Source of the DNA: JAUJNH01 sp038253125
GTDB lineage: Bacteria; Actinomycetota; Acidimicrobiia; Acidimicrobiales; JAUJNH01
Direction: 5' to 3'
DNA length: 64,000 bases
NCBI GenBank assembly: GCA_038253125.1
Contig: JBBSHM010000001.1
Location: 67,196-131,195, forward strand
Shown: piece by piece, positions 33,987 through 42,664 of the stretch
Layout: every line of letters starts with the position of its first letter
Numbering within the stretch: position 1 is the stretch's first letter
Notes under the pieces: generated by a model
The model's input: the letters and a program-made list of their open reading frames with translations, nothing else
What the model was told of the DNA's origin: nothing
Databases searched by the model: none
Made by a program: the position numbers and the translations under genes

Positions 33987-34787
33987 GTGGCTGGGTGTGG
34001 GCCCCATCTGCGACGGGACCGGCATCTGGGCGTAGCCCGCCGCCGGGTCCGGGTCGTAGGTGGGCTCGCGGTCGGGCTGCTCATCGCCGGTCCGGGGGTG
34101 CTCGGGGCCGAAGCCGTCCTGGCCGCCAGGGGCGCCCCGCCGCCGCCGACGCCGACGGGGGTCGACGCCTGCGCGGCCTGCGCCGGAGCGGTGGCGCCGC
34201 TGCGAACGGTCTGGCTGGGCGACTCGACGGCGGCCGGCGTGGGCGCCACGACCGCCGACGGGGTGCTCGGGCGCCAGATCGCCCGGCGCCTGAGCCGGCC
34301 GGTCGACGTGCGGGTGCTGGCGGCCAGCGGCGACAGGGTGGCCGACGTCGTGGCCGACCAGCTGCCCCGGGTGCCGGCCGACACCCAGGTCGTCTTCGTC
34401 AGCGTCGGCGCCAACGACGCCATCCACCTGACCCGGGCGGGCACCTTCGCCGCGTCTTACCGGCGGATCGTGGCCCGCCTCCCGGCCGCGGCGTGCGTGG
34501 TGCTGCTCGGTGTGCCCGACCTCGGCTCGCCACCCCGCCTGGCTCAGCCCCTGCGGGCGGTGGCCGGCTGGCGGGGCCGGACCATCGACCGTCGGATCCG
34601 TCAGGTGGCCGGCTCGTCCGGGGCCACCTATGTCGACATCGCCGGCGCCACCGGTCCGGCCTTCCGACGGGACCGGTCGTTGTTCGCCTCCGACGGCTAC
34701 CACCCGGACGACCAGGGCTACGCGCTGTGGGCCGGCGCCGTCACCTCGGCCATGCAGGCCGGCACGCGTGGCGGCAGGTGCCCGTAG
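33987..34787 (+). CDS. Membrane-anchored or secreted SGNH/GDSL hydrolase
   Basis: This 266-aa protein has a basic N-terminus, one hydrophobic segment (VGGLAVGLLIAGPGVLGAEA) and an SGNH esterase domain. Block I is VWLGDSTAAGVG with nucleophile Ser80, the oxyanion Gly is in LAASGDRV, block III is VSVGANDAIHL, and block V is ASDGYHPDDQGY with the Asp/His pair. It may deacylate or de-esterify an envelope lipid or glycan. The glycosyltransferase-type gene starts 4 nt after its stop, so the two probably act together. The GTG start is approximate. Confidence 0.88.
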   Translation: MAGCGPHLRRDRHLGVARRRVRVVGGLAVGLLIAGPGVLGAEAVLAARGAPPPPTPTGVDACAACAGAVAPLRTVWLGDSTAAGVGATTADGVLGRQIARRLSRPVDVRVLAASGDRVADVVADQLPRVPADTQVVFVSVGANDAIHLTRAGTFAASYRRIVARLPAAACVVLLGVPDLGSPPRLAQPLRAVAGWRGRTIDRRIRQVAGSSGATYVDIAGATGPAFRRDRSLFASDGYHPDDQGYALWAGAVTSAMQAGTRGGRCP

Positions 34788-34790
34788 CGG

Positions 34791-36170
34791 ATGCGGCGGG
34801 CGCGTCAGGCTGGGGGGGTGGGGGCGCCGGTGATCCGATCAGCGACGGGTCGCGGCCTGCTCGGGCTGGCGGCCACCGCCGTCGGGGTGACGACTGTGGT
34901 CCTGGCCGGGCCTGGCGCCCGCCCGCCGCTGGTGGCCGGCGCCTCTGTCGTGGCCCTGGCCGGCTTCGCCGTCCTGCTCCACGCATTGCACCGCGGCCGG
35001 GCGCTGCCGCTGCGCCTCGTCCTCGGCGCTGGCGCCGCACTCACGGCCGTCTGTGTGATCCTGCCGCCGGCCGGGTCCAAGGACGTGGCGTCCTACGCCC
35101 TGTACGGCCGGATGGTGACCGAGTATCGGCAGAACCCCTACGCCACGGTCCCTGATGACCACCCCGATGATCCCTGGTATCCCGACGTCTCCACCCGGTG
35201 GCGTCAGACCCCGTCTGTTTACGGGCCCGCCTTCACGGCCCTGTCGGCGGCCATAACCGGCGTGGGGGGCAGCAACCGCACCGCTGTTCGCCTCATGTTC
35301 CAGGCCTCGGCCGGCCTGGCCCTCCTCGGCGCCGCCGCCATCGTGGCCCGGCTCACGGGTGACGCCGCCGCCGCCGCCTTCGTCGCCCTTAACCCCGTGC
35401 TGCTGGCCGGCGTGGTGAATGGTGCCCACAACGACGCCCTGGTGGGCGTGGCCCTGCTCGGAGCCTGCGTCGCCGCCCGCCGCCGGTGGTGGGTGGCGGC
35501 CGGGGCGCTCGGCGCCCTCGGCGGCGGCGTGAAGGTGGCAGCCGTTCTGGCCGTGCCCGCCCTGGCCGCCTGGGTGTGGCGGCGCCACGGCCGCCGGGCC
35601 GCGGCAACCGTCGCCGGCACCGCCGCCGGCCTTCTCGCCGCCGGTCACCTGGCGTTCGGCCCGGTGGCGGTGGCCAGGGCGCTGGCCGAGGCCGGACAGC
35701 AGCACTCGCGCAGCTCGGTCTGGCGCCTGGCCTTCGGTGCCGCCCCCGGTCGGCTGGTGGGCGTGGTGGCCGTCGCCGCCAGCATCGCCGTCGGCGCTGT
35801 GCTGGCCCGCCGCCACCTCGACGACGCCACGCCCGAGGCGGCCGTGGCGTCCGCCCTCGTCGGCTACCTGCTCCTCGGCGCCTACGTCCTGCCCTGGTAC
35901 CACGCCTGGGTGCTGCTACCCGCCGCCGTGCTGTGGCGCAGCCGGCTGGCGCTCGGGATCGCCGCCGCATCCGCCCTGCTCATGCTCGGCTACACATGGC
36001 AGCCCGGAAGCGCCGGCCCGGTGGCCGCCGCCCTCCGCCAGGTTTCGTACTGGGTGGCGCCGGCGGCGGCGCTCGGCGTGGCCGCGGCCGTGCTGGCGCG
36101 CCGCCCGCTTCGGGCCGGCCCGCGTGGGGGCGAAACCACGGACCCGGCCGCGGCGGCGGCCGCCCGTTAG
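34791..36170 (+). CDS. Polytopic membrane glycosyltransferase (GT-C fold, DUF2029/GT87-like)
   Basis: This 459-aa protein has about eleven hydrophobic helices. The first extracytoplasmic loop carries SKDVASYALYGRMVTEYRQN, whose Asp and Tyr match the catalytic-loop Asp of GT-C polyprenol-phosphate-mannose transferases. NPVLLAGVVNGAHNDALVGV and YVLPWYHAWVLLPAAVLW are further conserved family segments. It probably transfers a sugar from a lipid-linked donor in envelope glycolipid or glycan assembly. It is coupled to the SGNH hydrolase. The exact sugar and acceptor are unknown. Confidence 0.82.
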   Translation: MRRARQAGGVGAPVIRSATGRGLLGLAATAVGVTTVVLAGPGARPPLVAGASVVALAGFAVLLHALHRGRALPLRLVLGAGAALTAVCVILPPAGSKDVASYALYGRMVTEYRQNPYATVPDDHPDDPWYPDVSTRWRQTPSVYGPAFTALSAAITGVGGSNRTAVRLMFQASAGLALLGAAAIVARLTGDAAAAAFVALNPVLLAGVVNGAHNDALVGVALLGACVAARRRWWVAAGALGALGGGVKVAAVLAVPALAAWVWRRHGRRAAATVAGTAAGLLAAGHLAFGPVAVARALAEAGQQHSRSSVWRLAFGAAPGRLVGVVAVAASIAVGAVLARRHLDDATPEAAVASALVGYLLLGAYVLPWYHAWVLLPAAVLWRSRLALGIAAASALLMLGYTWQPGSAGPVAAALRQVSYWVAPAAALGVAAAVLARRPLRAGPRGGETTDPAAAAAAR

Positions 36171-36215
36171 CGCAGGCCCCTCCACTAGCCCACCTTGCTA
36201 ATCAACGACGGACCG

Positions 36216-36728
36216 CTAGGCCTCGCCCCTCGCCGGGTAGTTCTTTTCCTGGACGAAGGTGACGGCCTTCACGATCTCGTCGAGGTGGGGACGGCCGAAG
36301 GGCACCGAGTTCAGGACCTCGGCGTAGATGGAACCCTCCGGCTTGACCAGGAACAGGCCGGGCTCGCCGAACAGATCGGGCTCGCCCTCGGTGATCCCCT
36401 TGCTGACGAAGAGGCCCCACGCCCGCATGGACGCCACGCTCTGGCCCCAGCCGACGTCCAGGGAGCCGAGCCCCCACTCCTGCACCGAAGTGGTGGCCCG
36501 GGCCTCGGTGTCGCCGCTCACGGCCACCACGCTGGTCACCCCGACCCCGGCGAAGGCGTCCAGCATGCCAGCCAGCTGGGCCGTGTAGACCTTGCACACC
36601 GGGCAGTGCAGGCCCCGGTAGAAGACCACCAGGGTGAAGGCGTCGGGGTGCTGGTCGGCCAGGTGCCACCGGCCACCCCCGACCAGGTCGACCTCAAGGG
36701 CCGGTGCAGGGGTTTGGGGCTTGGGCAT
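36216..36728 (-). CDS. Peroxiredoxin-like AhpC/TSA family protein
   Basis: This 170-aa thioredoxin-fold protein has the active-site segment VVFYRGLHCPVCKVYTAQL, with two cysteines in a CPVC arrangement like atypical peroxiredoxins, and then VVAVSGDTEARA, LFVSKGITEGEPDLFGEPGL and the cis-Pro strand GLFLVKPEGSIYAE. It probably reduces hydroperoxides in the cytosol using a thiol donor. The start is ATG. It is convergent with the glycosyltransferase and downstream of the ECF partner gene on the same strand. Confidence 0.87.
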   Translation of the reverse strand: MPKPQTPAPALEVDLVGGGRWHLADQHPDAFTLVVFYRGLHCPVCKVYTAQLAGMLDAFAGVGVTSVVAVSGDTEARATTSVQEWGLGSLDVGWGQSVASMRAWGLFVSKGITEGEPDLFGEPGLFLVKPEGSIYAEVLNSVPFGRPHLDEIVKAVTFVQEKNYPARGEA

Positions 36729-36812
36729 CGCGTGCCTCCTGCGAAGGGGGTGGACGAAACTGATCCCTACCCTCCCGGCCAGACGCCTACCCTGCCGCCG
36801 ATGATCAGCACT

Positions 36813-37775
36813 CTAGAAGCCGACCCGGACCACGGTAGCTGTGGCGGGGCCCTGGTCGGCCACGTCCGCCCTCGCCTCGCTGACCACCACCGTGCCTCGA
36901 GCCACGGGTGGGCGGGGAAAGGTGACGGTGGCCTCGAAGGGCAAAAGCTCGGTGCCGCCACCCGTCCCGGAGGAACGGCCGATCGGCGCAGCGACGCCGT
37001 CCTGCCGCACCTCGACGTCCACCTGGCCCTCGAAGGCGAAGGCCCGGCCAGCCACGCTCAGGGGTGACGAGACCCTGGTGCCGGCGGACGGCGTGTCCAC
37101 CTGGATGGTGGAGGCGGCGCAGCCCACCACCACCCAGCCCCGGGCCGGGGTGCTGCGCAGGGCCACCACCGACACCTGGCCGCCCGTGACGTAGGCGCGG
37201 ACCCCGACCGTGGCGTTCGTGCCCGTCACCTGGGCTGGTGCGAGCTGCGGGTTGCCCATGCCGAGGAAGCGACGGGTGAAGTCGTCGGCGGCCCGCTGCG
37301 GCGTGGGGAACGAGGTGGTCGTGCCGGGAGCCGGCCACACGGCGTCGTCGGGCAGCGGCGTCAGCGCCGCGGTGGTCGAGGTGGTCCTGGCCGTGGGCGG
37401 CGGGCCTGGGGATGTGGTCGACGCCCTCGGCGGCACAGTGATGCCGGGCGGCGGCGCTGAGGTGGTCGGTGCCGGGGTGGTTGGCGCTTGCTCGGGCTCA
37501 GTTGTGGTCGAGGGCTCAAGCGTGGTGGTGGTGGTGGTCGACGACGGGTCCGGACCGGCCACGACGTTCGGCCCGTCGTGGTCCGTGCGCGCCACCACCG
37601 ACACCGCAGCGATCGCCACGAGAAGGGCCAGGCCGGCGCCCCCCACCCGTGCCCGCCGCCGTCGTCGGGCGGCTGCCAGCCGTCGGGCCAGGCCCGACCC
37701 GTCGGCCCGACCGACCGGCACCGCCTCGGCCCGAGCCCGCAGGCTGTCCCTCAGGTCACGCTCGACGTCGCTCAT
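36813..37775 (-). CDS. Membrane protein with Gmad2-like domain, partner of an ECF sigma factor
   Basis: This 320-aa protein has a cytoplasmic N-terminus (VERDLRDSLRARAEAVPVG), one transmembrane helix (VGGAGLALLVAIAAVSVVAR), a long Thr/Pro-rich extracytoplasmic linker, a GerMN-distance spacer, and a C-terminal immunoglobulin-like Gmad2-type domain (TRVSSPLSVAGRAFAFEGQV, then ATVTFPRPP). The ATG 37775 overlaps the sigma stop (ATGA). Architecture and coupling parallel the 5541-6569 protein, suggesting a sigma-linked sensor or anti-sigma, but no known anti-sigma motif is visible. Confidence 0.8.
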   Translation of the reverse strand: MSDVERDLRDSLRARAEAVPVGRADGSGLARRLAAARRRRRARVGGAGLALLVAIAAVSVVARTDHDGPNVVAGPDPSSTTTTTTLEPSTTTEPEQAPTTPAPTTSAPPPGITVPPRASTTSPGPPPTARTTSTTAALTPLPDDAVWPAPGTTTSFPTPQRAADDFTRRFLGMGNPQLAPAQVTGTNATVGVRAYVTGGQVSVVALRSTPARGWVVVGCAASTIQVDTPSAGTRVSSPLSVAGRAFAFEGQVDVEVRQDGVAAPIGRSSGTGGGTELLPFEATVTFPRPPVARGTVVVSEARADVADQGPATATVVRVGF

Positions 37776-38260
37776 GGCTCCTCCCCGACGCTGCGGGCGA
37801 TGGCGGCCAACGCCCGGGAAGCGTGCACCTTGACGCTGCCGGGGCTGATCCCAAGGGTGGCGGCGATGTCCGCCTCCGACAGGTCCATCCAGTAGCGGAG
37901 CACCACGACCTCCTGCTGGCGCCGCGACAGGCGGCGCACGGCGGTCAGCACGCCGGCCCGGCGGTCGCCCGAGATCGCCTCGTCCTCGGGGGTGGGCGGC
38001 GTGGTGGGCAGGATCCACCCGAGCCGGTCGACAACCCGCCGGTGCCGCAGGCGCGAGCGGGCGGCGTTCAGCACGGAGCTGCGCAGGTAGGCCGGGACCT
38101 TCTCGGGGGCGACGGTCCCCCGCCGGAGGTGCAGGGCCACGAAGGCATCCTGCACCACCTCTTCCCGGGCCCCCGGCTCGTCGAGCAGCAGACCGGCGAG
38201 CCGGACGAGGTCACCTCGGTGGGCGCGGTAGGACAGCTCGATCTCCTCCCATCCCCTCAT
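37772..38260 (-). CDS. ECF-type RNA polymerase sigma factor (SigE-like)
   Basis: This 162-aa group 4 sigma factor has sigma2 with LAGLLLDEPGAREEVVQDAF and VPAYLRSSVLNAARSRLRHR, and sigma4 with LSRRQQEVVVLRYWMDLSEA and DIAATLGISPGSVKVHASRA. It belongs to the SACE/SigE-like group often paired with membrane regulators. I prefer ATG 38260 (MRGWEEIELSYRAH); a GTG at 38284 adds eight residues. It is divergent from the flavin reductase gene. A TTGACG box at 38315-38320 lies in that gap but has no well-spaced -10. Confidence 0.88.
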   Translation of the reverse strand: MRGWEEIELSYRAHRGDLVRLAGLLLDEPGAREEVVQDAFVALHLRRGTVAPEKVPAYLRSSVLNAARSRLRHRRVVDRLGWILPTTPPTPEDEAISGDRRAGVLTAVRRLSRRQQEVVVLRYWMDLSEADIAATLGISPGSVKVHASRALAAIARSVGEEP

Positions 38261-38348
38261 CCCGACCGCCACGACAGCCACCACGCAGGACTGACGTCCG
38301 CACCCGCCGCCCGGTTGACGTACCCGGGAGGGGTTACGACCCGACGTG

Positions 38349-38361
38349 TAGGTTTTGCACG
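38349..38361 (+). promoter_or_regulatory. Leaderless -10 element for the flavin reductase gene
   Basis: TAGGTT (38349-38354) matches TANNNT and ends seven bases before the GTG at 38362; the gene has no Shine-Dalgarno. Confidence 0.45.
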
Positions 38362-38841
38362 GTGCCCGGCTTCGATGCGGCGACCTTCCGGACGGTCCTC
38401 GGGCACTTCTGCTCCGGCATCACCATCGTCACCGCCCTCGCTGACGGTCAGCCGGTCGGGCTCACCTGCCAGTCGTTCGCCTCGGTCTCGCTCGACCCGC
38501 CGATGGTGCTGTTCGTGCCCGCCAAGGCCTCGGGGTCGTGGCCCCGGATCCGCGCCGCCGGTCACTTCTGCGCCAACGTGTTGGACGGCGACCAGGAGGA
38601 GCTGGGTCGGCGCTTCGCCATCAAGGGGGCTGACAAGTTCGCCGGCGTCGGCTGGAAGCCAGGCCTGAGCGGAGGCCCCGTCCTGGACGGCTGCCTCGCC
38701 TACGTCGACTGTGAGATCCAGGCCGTCCACGACGGCGGAGACCACGACATCGTGGTCGGCCGGGTGCTCGACCTGGCCGTGGGCACAGAAGGCACCCCGC
38801 TGCTGTTCTTCCGCGGCGGCTACGGCCGGTTCGGGGTCTGA
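38362..38841 (+). CDS. Flavin reductase-like domain protein (HpaC/NtaB type)
   Basis: This 159-aa FMN-binding split-barrel protein shows FRTVLGHFCSGITIVTAL, GLTCQSFASVSLDPPMVLF, FCANVLDGDQEELGRRFA and DHDIVVGRVLDL. Such proteins reduce FMN or FAD with NAD(P)H, often for a partner monooxygenase; none is next to it here. The GTG start is supported by the -10 element at 38349. It is followed four bases after its stop by an epimerase-like gene. Confidence 0.9.
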   Translation: MPGFDAATFRTVLGHFCSGITIVTALADGQPVGLTCQSFASVSLDPPMVLFVPAKASGSWPRIRAAGHFCANVLDGDQEELGRRFAIKGADKFAGVGWKPGLSGGPVLDGCLAYVDCEIQAVHDGGDHDIVVGRVLDLAVGTEGTPLLFFRGGYGRFGV

Positions 38842-38845
38842 GGCG

Positions 38846-39406
38846 GTGGCGCTCTCCCCGGCCACGGCCGAGACCACGGCCATCGCCGGCCTGCACCTGC
38901 TGCACCCCAAGGAGGTCGATGACGACCGGGGCGCCGTGCGCGAAATCCTGCGGCCCACCACCCTGATCGACCTGGGCCTGCCCGCCCTGGACATCCGCCA
39001 GGTGAATCTGACCTTCACCCGGGCCGGGGCCGTGCGCGGCATCCACGCCGAATCGATGCACAAGATCGTGGGTGTGGCCACCGGTGAGGCCTTCGGCGTG
39101 TGGGTCGACCTCCGCCCCGGTCCGGGCTTCGGCCTAGTCGTCACCGCCGCGCTCGTGCCGGGGCTGCAGGTCCTGGTCCCGCCGGGGGTCGGCAACGGCC
39201 TGCAGGCGACGACCACCTGCGAGTACCTCTACTGCTTCGACCGGGAGTGGCAGCCGGACATGGCCGGGGCGTGCGTGCACCCGCTGGACCCCGACCTTGG
39301 CATCGCCTGGCCGATGGCCGTTGATCCTGAGGACCGGGCCCAGCTCTCGGCCAAGGACGCAGCCCAGCCCGCCCTGCGTGACATCGCCGCGGGACCTTCG
39401 GCCTGA
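38846..39406 (+). CDS. dTDP-4-dehydrorhamnose 3,5-epimerase-like cupin (RmlC family)
   Basis: This 186-aa double-stranded beta-helix protein is of the RmlC family: GAVREILRPTTLIDLG, IRQVNLTFTRAGAVRGIHAE (active-site His), GEAFGVWVDLRPG, VLVPPGVGNGLQATTTCEYLYC and a C-terminal DPDLGIAWPM that matches the family's LxIxWP. Several catalytic positions look altered (the classic RGLHYQ is RGIHAE), so it may act on another nucleotide sugar. The GTG start is four nt after the flavin reductase stop. Confidence 0.83.
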   Translation: MALSPATAETTAIAGLHLLHPKEVDDDRGAVREILRPTTLIDLGLPALDIRQVNLTFTRAGAVRGIHAESMHKIVGVATGEAFGVWVDLRPGPGFGLVVTAALVPGLQVLVPPGVGNGLQATTTCEYLYCFDREWQPDMAGACVHPLDPDLGIAWPMAVDPEDRAQLSAKDAAQPALRDIAAGPSA

Positions 39407-39682
39407 GGCGGAGGCGGCTACGCCGCACCGGCGGCGGTGTCGGCGGCTTCGGCGGGGGTGTCCGCGGGGTCGCCCAGCGGCTCCTGCCCGGTCCGCTCGA
39501 GGGCCTCGTCATAGTCTGCTGAAGTAGAGCGAGACAATCGCCGCCGCGCGGCCGTGACTTGCGACGATGCCGGCGCTCGTGGCAGCCGAGCCGACTATTC
39601 TGCATTCTCCTAACACTGGTGGATGTGGAGCACCCTTGCCACAACTAGTGCTTGCGCTCAGGCCGCGGATCGGGGCGATCGC
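39407..39682. other. 276-bp gap without a confident gene
   Basis: The gap lies between convergent genes. The minus strand holds an open frame ending at 39418 whose last ~40 codons read naturally (LSRSTSADYDEALERTGQEP from a TTG near 39538), but it has no ATG/GTG or Shine-Dalgarno. Bases ~39590-39660 are less GC-rich than the surroundings. It could be a decayed gene. Confidence 0.3.
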
Positions 39683-40453
39683 TCAGGTCGCCCCGCACGT
39701 GCCGTTCGATATGGAGGTGACCGAACCGTTCGGGCCGCTCAAGGTGCCGCTGAGGCCGGTGCCGGTCACGACGAAGACCGGGGACCCGCCGGCCTCTGGC
39801 GACGACGAGACCCGCAGCGCCGCTCCGTAGGCCTGCATCACCGCGGCCATCGTCGAGCCCACGATCACCCCGGCCGGCGTGGAGAGGGCGGAGCTGGTGC
39901 TGAGCCATCCCGACACCTTGCCTCCGCTGCCGGCCAGACGGAACCCCTCCCAGCTGGTCTCGACCTCGGCGCCGATGCAGGCGGTGTCCGGCGCCGGATC
40001 GGCGGCCGGCTGGCCCAGGACCCCGCTGACGGCGTTGATGCCGTCACGCAGGGGCGCGCCCGACCGGGTCACGCCGAGGTCGTTCCCGGCCAGTCGCAGG
40101 CCTCCTCCGCCGGGCGCCGGTGAGTAGGTGGAGCGGGTCCGGGAGCCCGGCGCCGGCCTCGGCGCGGGAGGTGCGCCCTGGTCCGGCGCGGCCCCTGGCG
40201 CCGTCGTCGCCGGCGCCTCCGTCGTTGACAAAGGATCTGAACCGGCCGCGCCGGGCCCAGCCGGGCCGCCGGTCACGTCAGTGGCGCCTGGTGCGGCGCT
40301 GGTCGTCGTCGCTCCGGAGCCTCTGGCCGCCCGGGATGACGAGCGGCAGCCGGCCACGCTCGTCACGAGGCAGAGGCCGGCGGCCAGGCAGGTGGCAGCC
40401 GGGAGCGAACCTGTTCGCCGCGGACCGGTGTGGGCGACGCCGGCCTCAGTCAC
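39683..40453 (-). CDS. Putative lipoprotein with a sensor-like C-terminal domain
   Basis: This 256-aa protein has an N-terminal export signal with lipobox (LAAGLCLVTSVAGC; Cys near residue 36), a long Ala/Pro/Thr linker and a C-terminal domain of ~140 residues (GNDLGVTRSGAPLRDGINAV, SALSTPAGVIVGSTMAAV, ending NGTCGAT). The TPAGVIVGST element and terminal cysteine parallel TPQGIVVGTA and EGCA in the ECF partner at 5541-6569, suggesting a shared extracytoplasmic domain. It overlaps the start of the S9 peptidase stop region by 8 nt (40446-40453), so it is coupled to that gene. Confidence 0.72.
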   Translation of the reverse strand: MTEAGVAHTGPRRTGSLPAATCLAAGLCLVTSVAGCRSSSRAARGSGATTTSAAPGATDVTGGPAGPGAAGSDPLSTTEAPATTAPGAAPDQGAPPAPRPAPGSRTRSTYSPAPGGGGLRLAGNDLGVTRSGAPLRDGINAVSGVLGQPAADPAPDTACIGAEVETSWEGFRLAGSGGKVSGWLSTSSALSTPAGVIVGSTMAAVMQAYGAALRVSSSPEAGGSPVFVVTGTGLSGTLSGPNGSVTSISNGTCGAT

Positions 40454-42539
40454 CGGTGTCCCTCCGCGTGGCGCCTAGGGCGTCGAGCACGAAGGCCTGG
40501 ACGAGGGCCTCGTCCCGCCAGGCGTCGTAGCGCCCCGACGGACCGCCGTGGCCCGCCCCCATTTCGGTCTTCAGGTACACGGCCTGACCGCTGGTCGAGT
40601 GCTCGCGCAGGCTCTGCACCCACTTGGCTGGCTCCCAGTAGGACACCCGTGGGTCGTTCAGGCCGGCGGTGGCCAGCACCGCCGGGTACCCGGCGGCGTG
40701 GACGTTGTCGTAGGGCGAGTACGAGCGCATGTACGAGTACACCTCTTGGTCATCGAGCGGGTTGCCCCACTCCTCCCACTCGGTGATGGTCAGCGGGAGC
40801 GTTGGGTCGAGGATGGTTGAGAGGCAGTCGACGAAGGGGACCTCGGCCACCGCCGCCCGGCACAGGTCGGGACGCAGGTTCAGCACCGCCCCGATCAGCA
40901 GCCCACCGGCCGAGGCTCCCCGGATCGCCAGCCGCTCGGGGCGGGTGTAGCCGGCGCCGCAGAGGTGCTCGGCGCAGGCGACGAAGTCGGTGAAGGTGTT
41001 CCTCTTGTGCAGGATCTTGCCGGCGTCGTACCAAGGGCGGCCCATCTCGCCTCCGCCCCGCACGTGGGCGACGGCGTACACCAGGCCGCGCTCCAGCAGC
41101 GACAGCCGCAGCGATGAGAAGACAGGCTCGATCGACGCCTCGTAGGAGCCGTAGCCGTACAGCAGGCACGGGTTGGAGCCGTCGAGCACCAGACCCCGCC
41201 GGTGCACGTAGGTGATCGGCACCTGGACGCCGTCCTCGGCCGTGGCCCACAGCCGCCCGCACTTGAAGGCTGAGGGTTCGTAGCCGCCCAGGACCGGCTG
41301 CTGCTTCAGCACCCGGCGTTCGCCGGTGGCCACGTCCTGCTCGTAGACGGTCGACGGCGTCACCGGCGACGAGTACGAGAACCGCAGCACCCTGGTGTCG
41401 AACTCGGGGTTCGCCGCCCCGCCCACGGCGTAAACCGGCTCGGGCAGCTCGAGCAGCTCATCCGAGCCGCTGACCCGGTCGATGAGGCGGGCCCGCCGCA
41501 GGGCCTCGGCCCGCTCGTAGACCACCAGGTGGCCGGCGAAGGCGTCGACACCCTCGAGCTTCACGCCCGGCTGGTGGGGGCGGACCACGGTCCAGTGGTC
41601 CCGGCCCGGCTCGTCGAGGGGCGCCTCGACCAGGGCGAAGTCGACGGCTCCGTCAGCGTTGGTGGTTATCAGCAGGCGGTCCCCGGCATCCTCGACCTCG
41701 TACTCCAGGCCCTCCTCCCGGGGGTGGACGCAACGCAGGCGGCCGTGGGGATCGGCGGTGAGCAGGTACCAGCACTCGCTGGTCACCTTGGACGAGGAGT
41801 CCACCAAGGCGACCCGCCCGCTGCGGGCCCGCTCGACGCTGACGAAGAAGCGCTCGTCGGGCTCCTCGAAGACGCAGACGTCGTCGGCCGGGTCGCTGCC
41901 GACGACGTGGCGCCACACCTGGAAGGGTCGCATGGCCGGGTCGCACAACGTGTACAAGAACGTGTCGTCGTCCAGCCAGGCCGTGCCGTAGTACGTGCCC
42001 GTGATCGCCTCGGGCAGGTCCACGCCGGTGGCCAGGTCCCGCACCCTCATGGTGTGCAGCTCGTTGCCCTCGAAGTCCGTGCTGAACAGCAGCCGCCCGG
42101 CCGACGGGCTGACATCGAGGGCCCCCACCCCGAAGTACGGGCTGTCACCCGCCTCGACGTTCCCGTCGAACAGCACGTCCCACGGTCCGTCGGCGCTGAC
42201 GGCTGAGCGGGACCAGATCGGGTATTGACGGCCCTCCTCGGTGCGGGTGGTGTACCACCAGCCCTTCTTGCTGTAGGGGACCGACAGGTCGGTCTCCAGG
42301 ATCCGCGCCTTCATCTCGTCGAACAGCTCGGCCTGGAGGACCTCGGTGTCGGCCAGGGCGGCGGCGGTGTAGGCGTTCTCGGCCTCCAGGTGGGCCAGGA
42401 CCTCGGGCTCGGCCTTGGCGTCGTCGCGCAGCCACGCCCAGTCGTCGATCCGCTCGTCGCCGTGGAAGCTCAGGATGGTCGGGCGCCGGGCGGCGGCGGG
42501 CGGAGCGGGCACCGGGTCCAGCGTAGGGGCGGCCTCCAC
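40446..42539 (-). CDS. ptrB: Prolyl oligopeptidase family (S9A) serine peptidase, oligopeptidase B-like
   Basis: This 697-aa enzyme has an N-terminal seven-bladed propeller (DERIDDWAWLRDDAKAEPEV; GWWYTTRTEEGRQYPIWSR) and a C-terminal alpha/beta hydrolase domain. The nucleophile is in LAIRGASAGGLLIGAVLNL, PRVSYWEPAKWVQ contains the Asp region, and the His is in EMGAGHGGPSGRYDAW. YSYMRSYSPYDNV is typical of oligopeptidase B. It cleaves short peptides, often after basic residues, in the cytosol. The start is GTG 42539. Confidence 0.94.
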   Translation of the reverse strand: MEAAPTLDPVPAPPAAARRPTILSFHGDERIDDWAWLRDDAKAEPEVLAHLEAENAYTAAALADTEVLQAELFDEMKARILETDLSVPYSKKGWWYTTRTEEGRQYPIWSRSAVSADGPWDVLFDGNVEAGDSPYFGVGALDVSPSAGRLLFSTDFEGNELHTMRVRDLATGVDLPEAITGTYYGTAWLDDDTFLYTLCDPAMRPFQVWRHVVGSDPADDVCVFEEPDERFFVSVERARSGRVALVDSSSKVTSECWYLLTADPHGRLRCVHPREEGLEYEVEDAGDRLLITTNADGAVDFALVEAPLDEPGRDHWTVVRPHQPGVKLEGVDAFAGHLVVYERAEALRRARLIDRVSGSDELLELPEPVYAVGGAANPEFDTRVLRFSYSSPVTPSTVYEQDVATGERRVLKQQPVLGGYEPSAFKCGRLWATAEDGVQVPITYVHRRGLVLDGSNPCLLYGYGSYEASIEPVFSSLRLSLLERGLVYAVAHVRGGGEMGRPWYDAGKILHKRNTFTDFVACAEHLCGAGYTRPERLAIRGASAGGLLIGAVLNLRPDLCRAAVAEVPFVDCLSTILDPTLPLTITEWEEWGNPLDDQEVYSYMRSYSPYDNVHAAGYPAVLATAGLNDPRVSYWEPAKWVQSLREHSTSGQAVYLKTEMGAGHGGPSGRYDAWRDEALVQAFVLDALGATRRDTGD

Positions 42540-42615
42540 GCCCCGGTCCGTTCCGCACCAAAGGCCCGGCTGGCGCCGAGCGGGTCCGAGACGTGCCTAG
42601 CCGTGGCGAGAGCAT

Positions 42616-42634
42616 CTTCGGTACAAATCCGAAG
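42616..42634. promoter_or_regulatory. Inverted repeat upstream of the GGDEF gene
   Basis: CTTCGG (42616-42621) and CCGAAG (42629-42634) flank the A/T-rich TACAAAT (42622-42628), a possible -10. The perfect 6-bp dyad around it could be an operator. It lies 30 nt before the ATG at 42665 and supports that start over the GTG at 42593. Confidence 0.4.
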
Positions 42635-42664
42635 GTTGCGACCGGAACAGCCGATGGGACGTCG

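Noticed and set aside
38315..38320. TTGACG as a -35 for the flavin reductase gene
   Set aside because: The nearest -10-like hexamers give spacers of 13 or 28 nt, outside the usual range.
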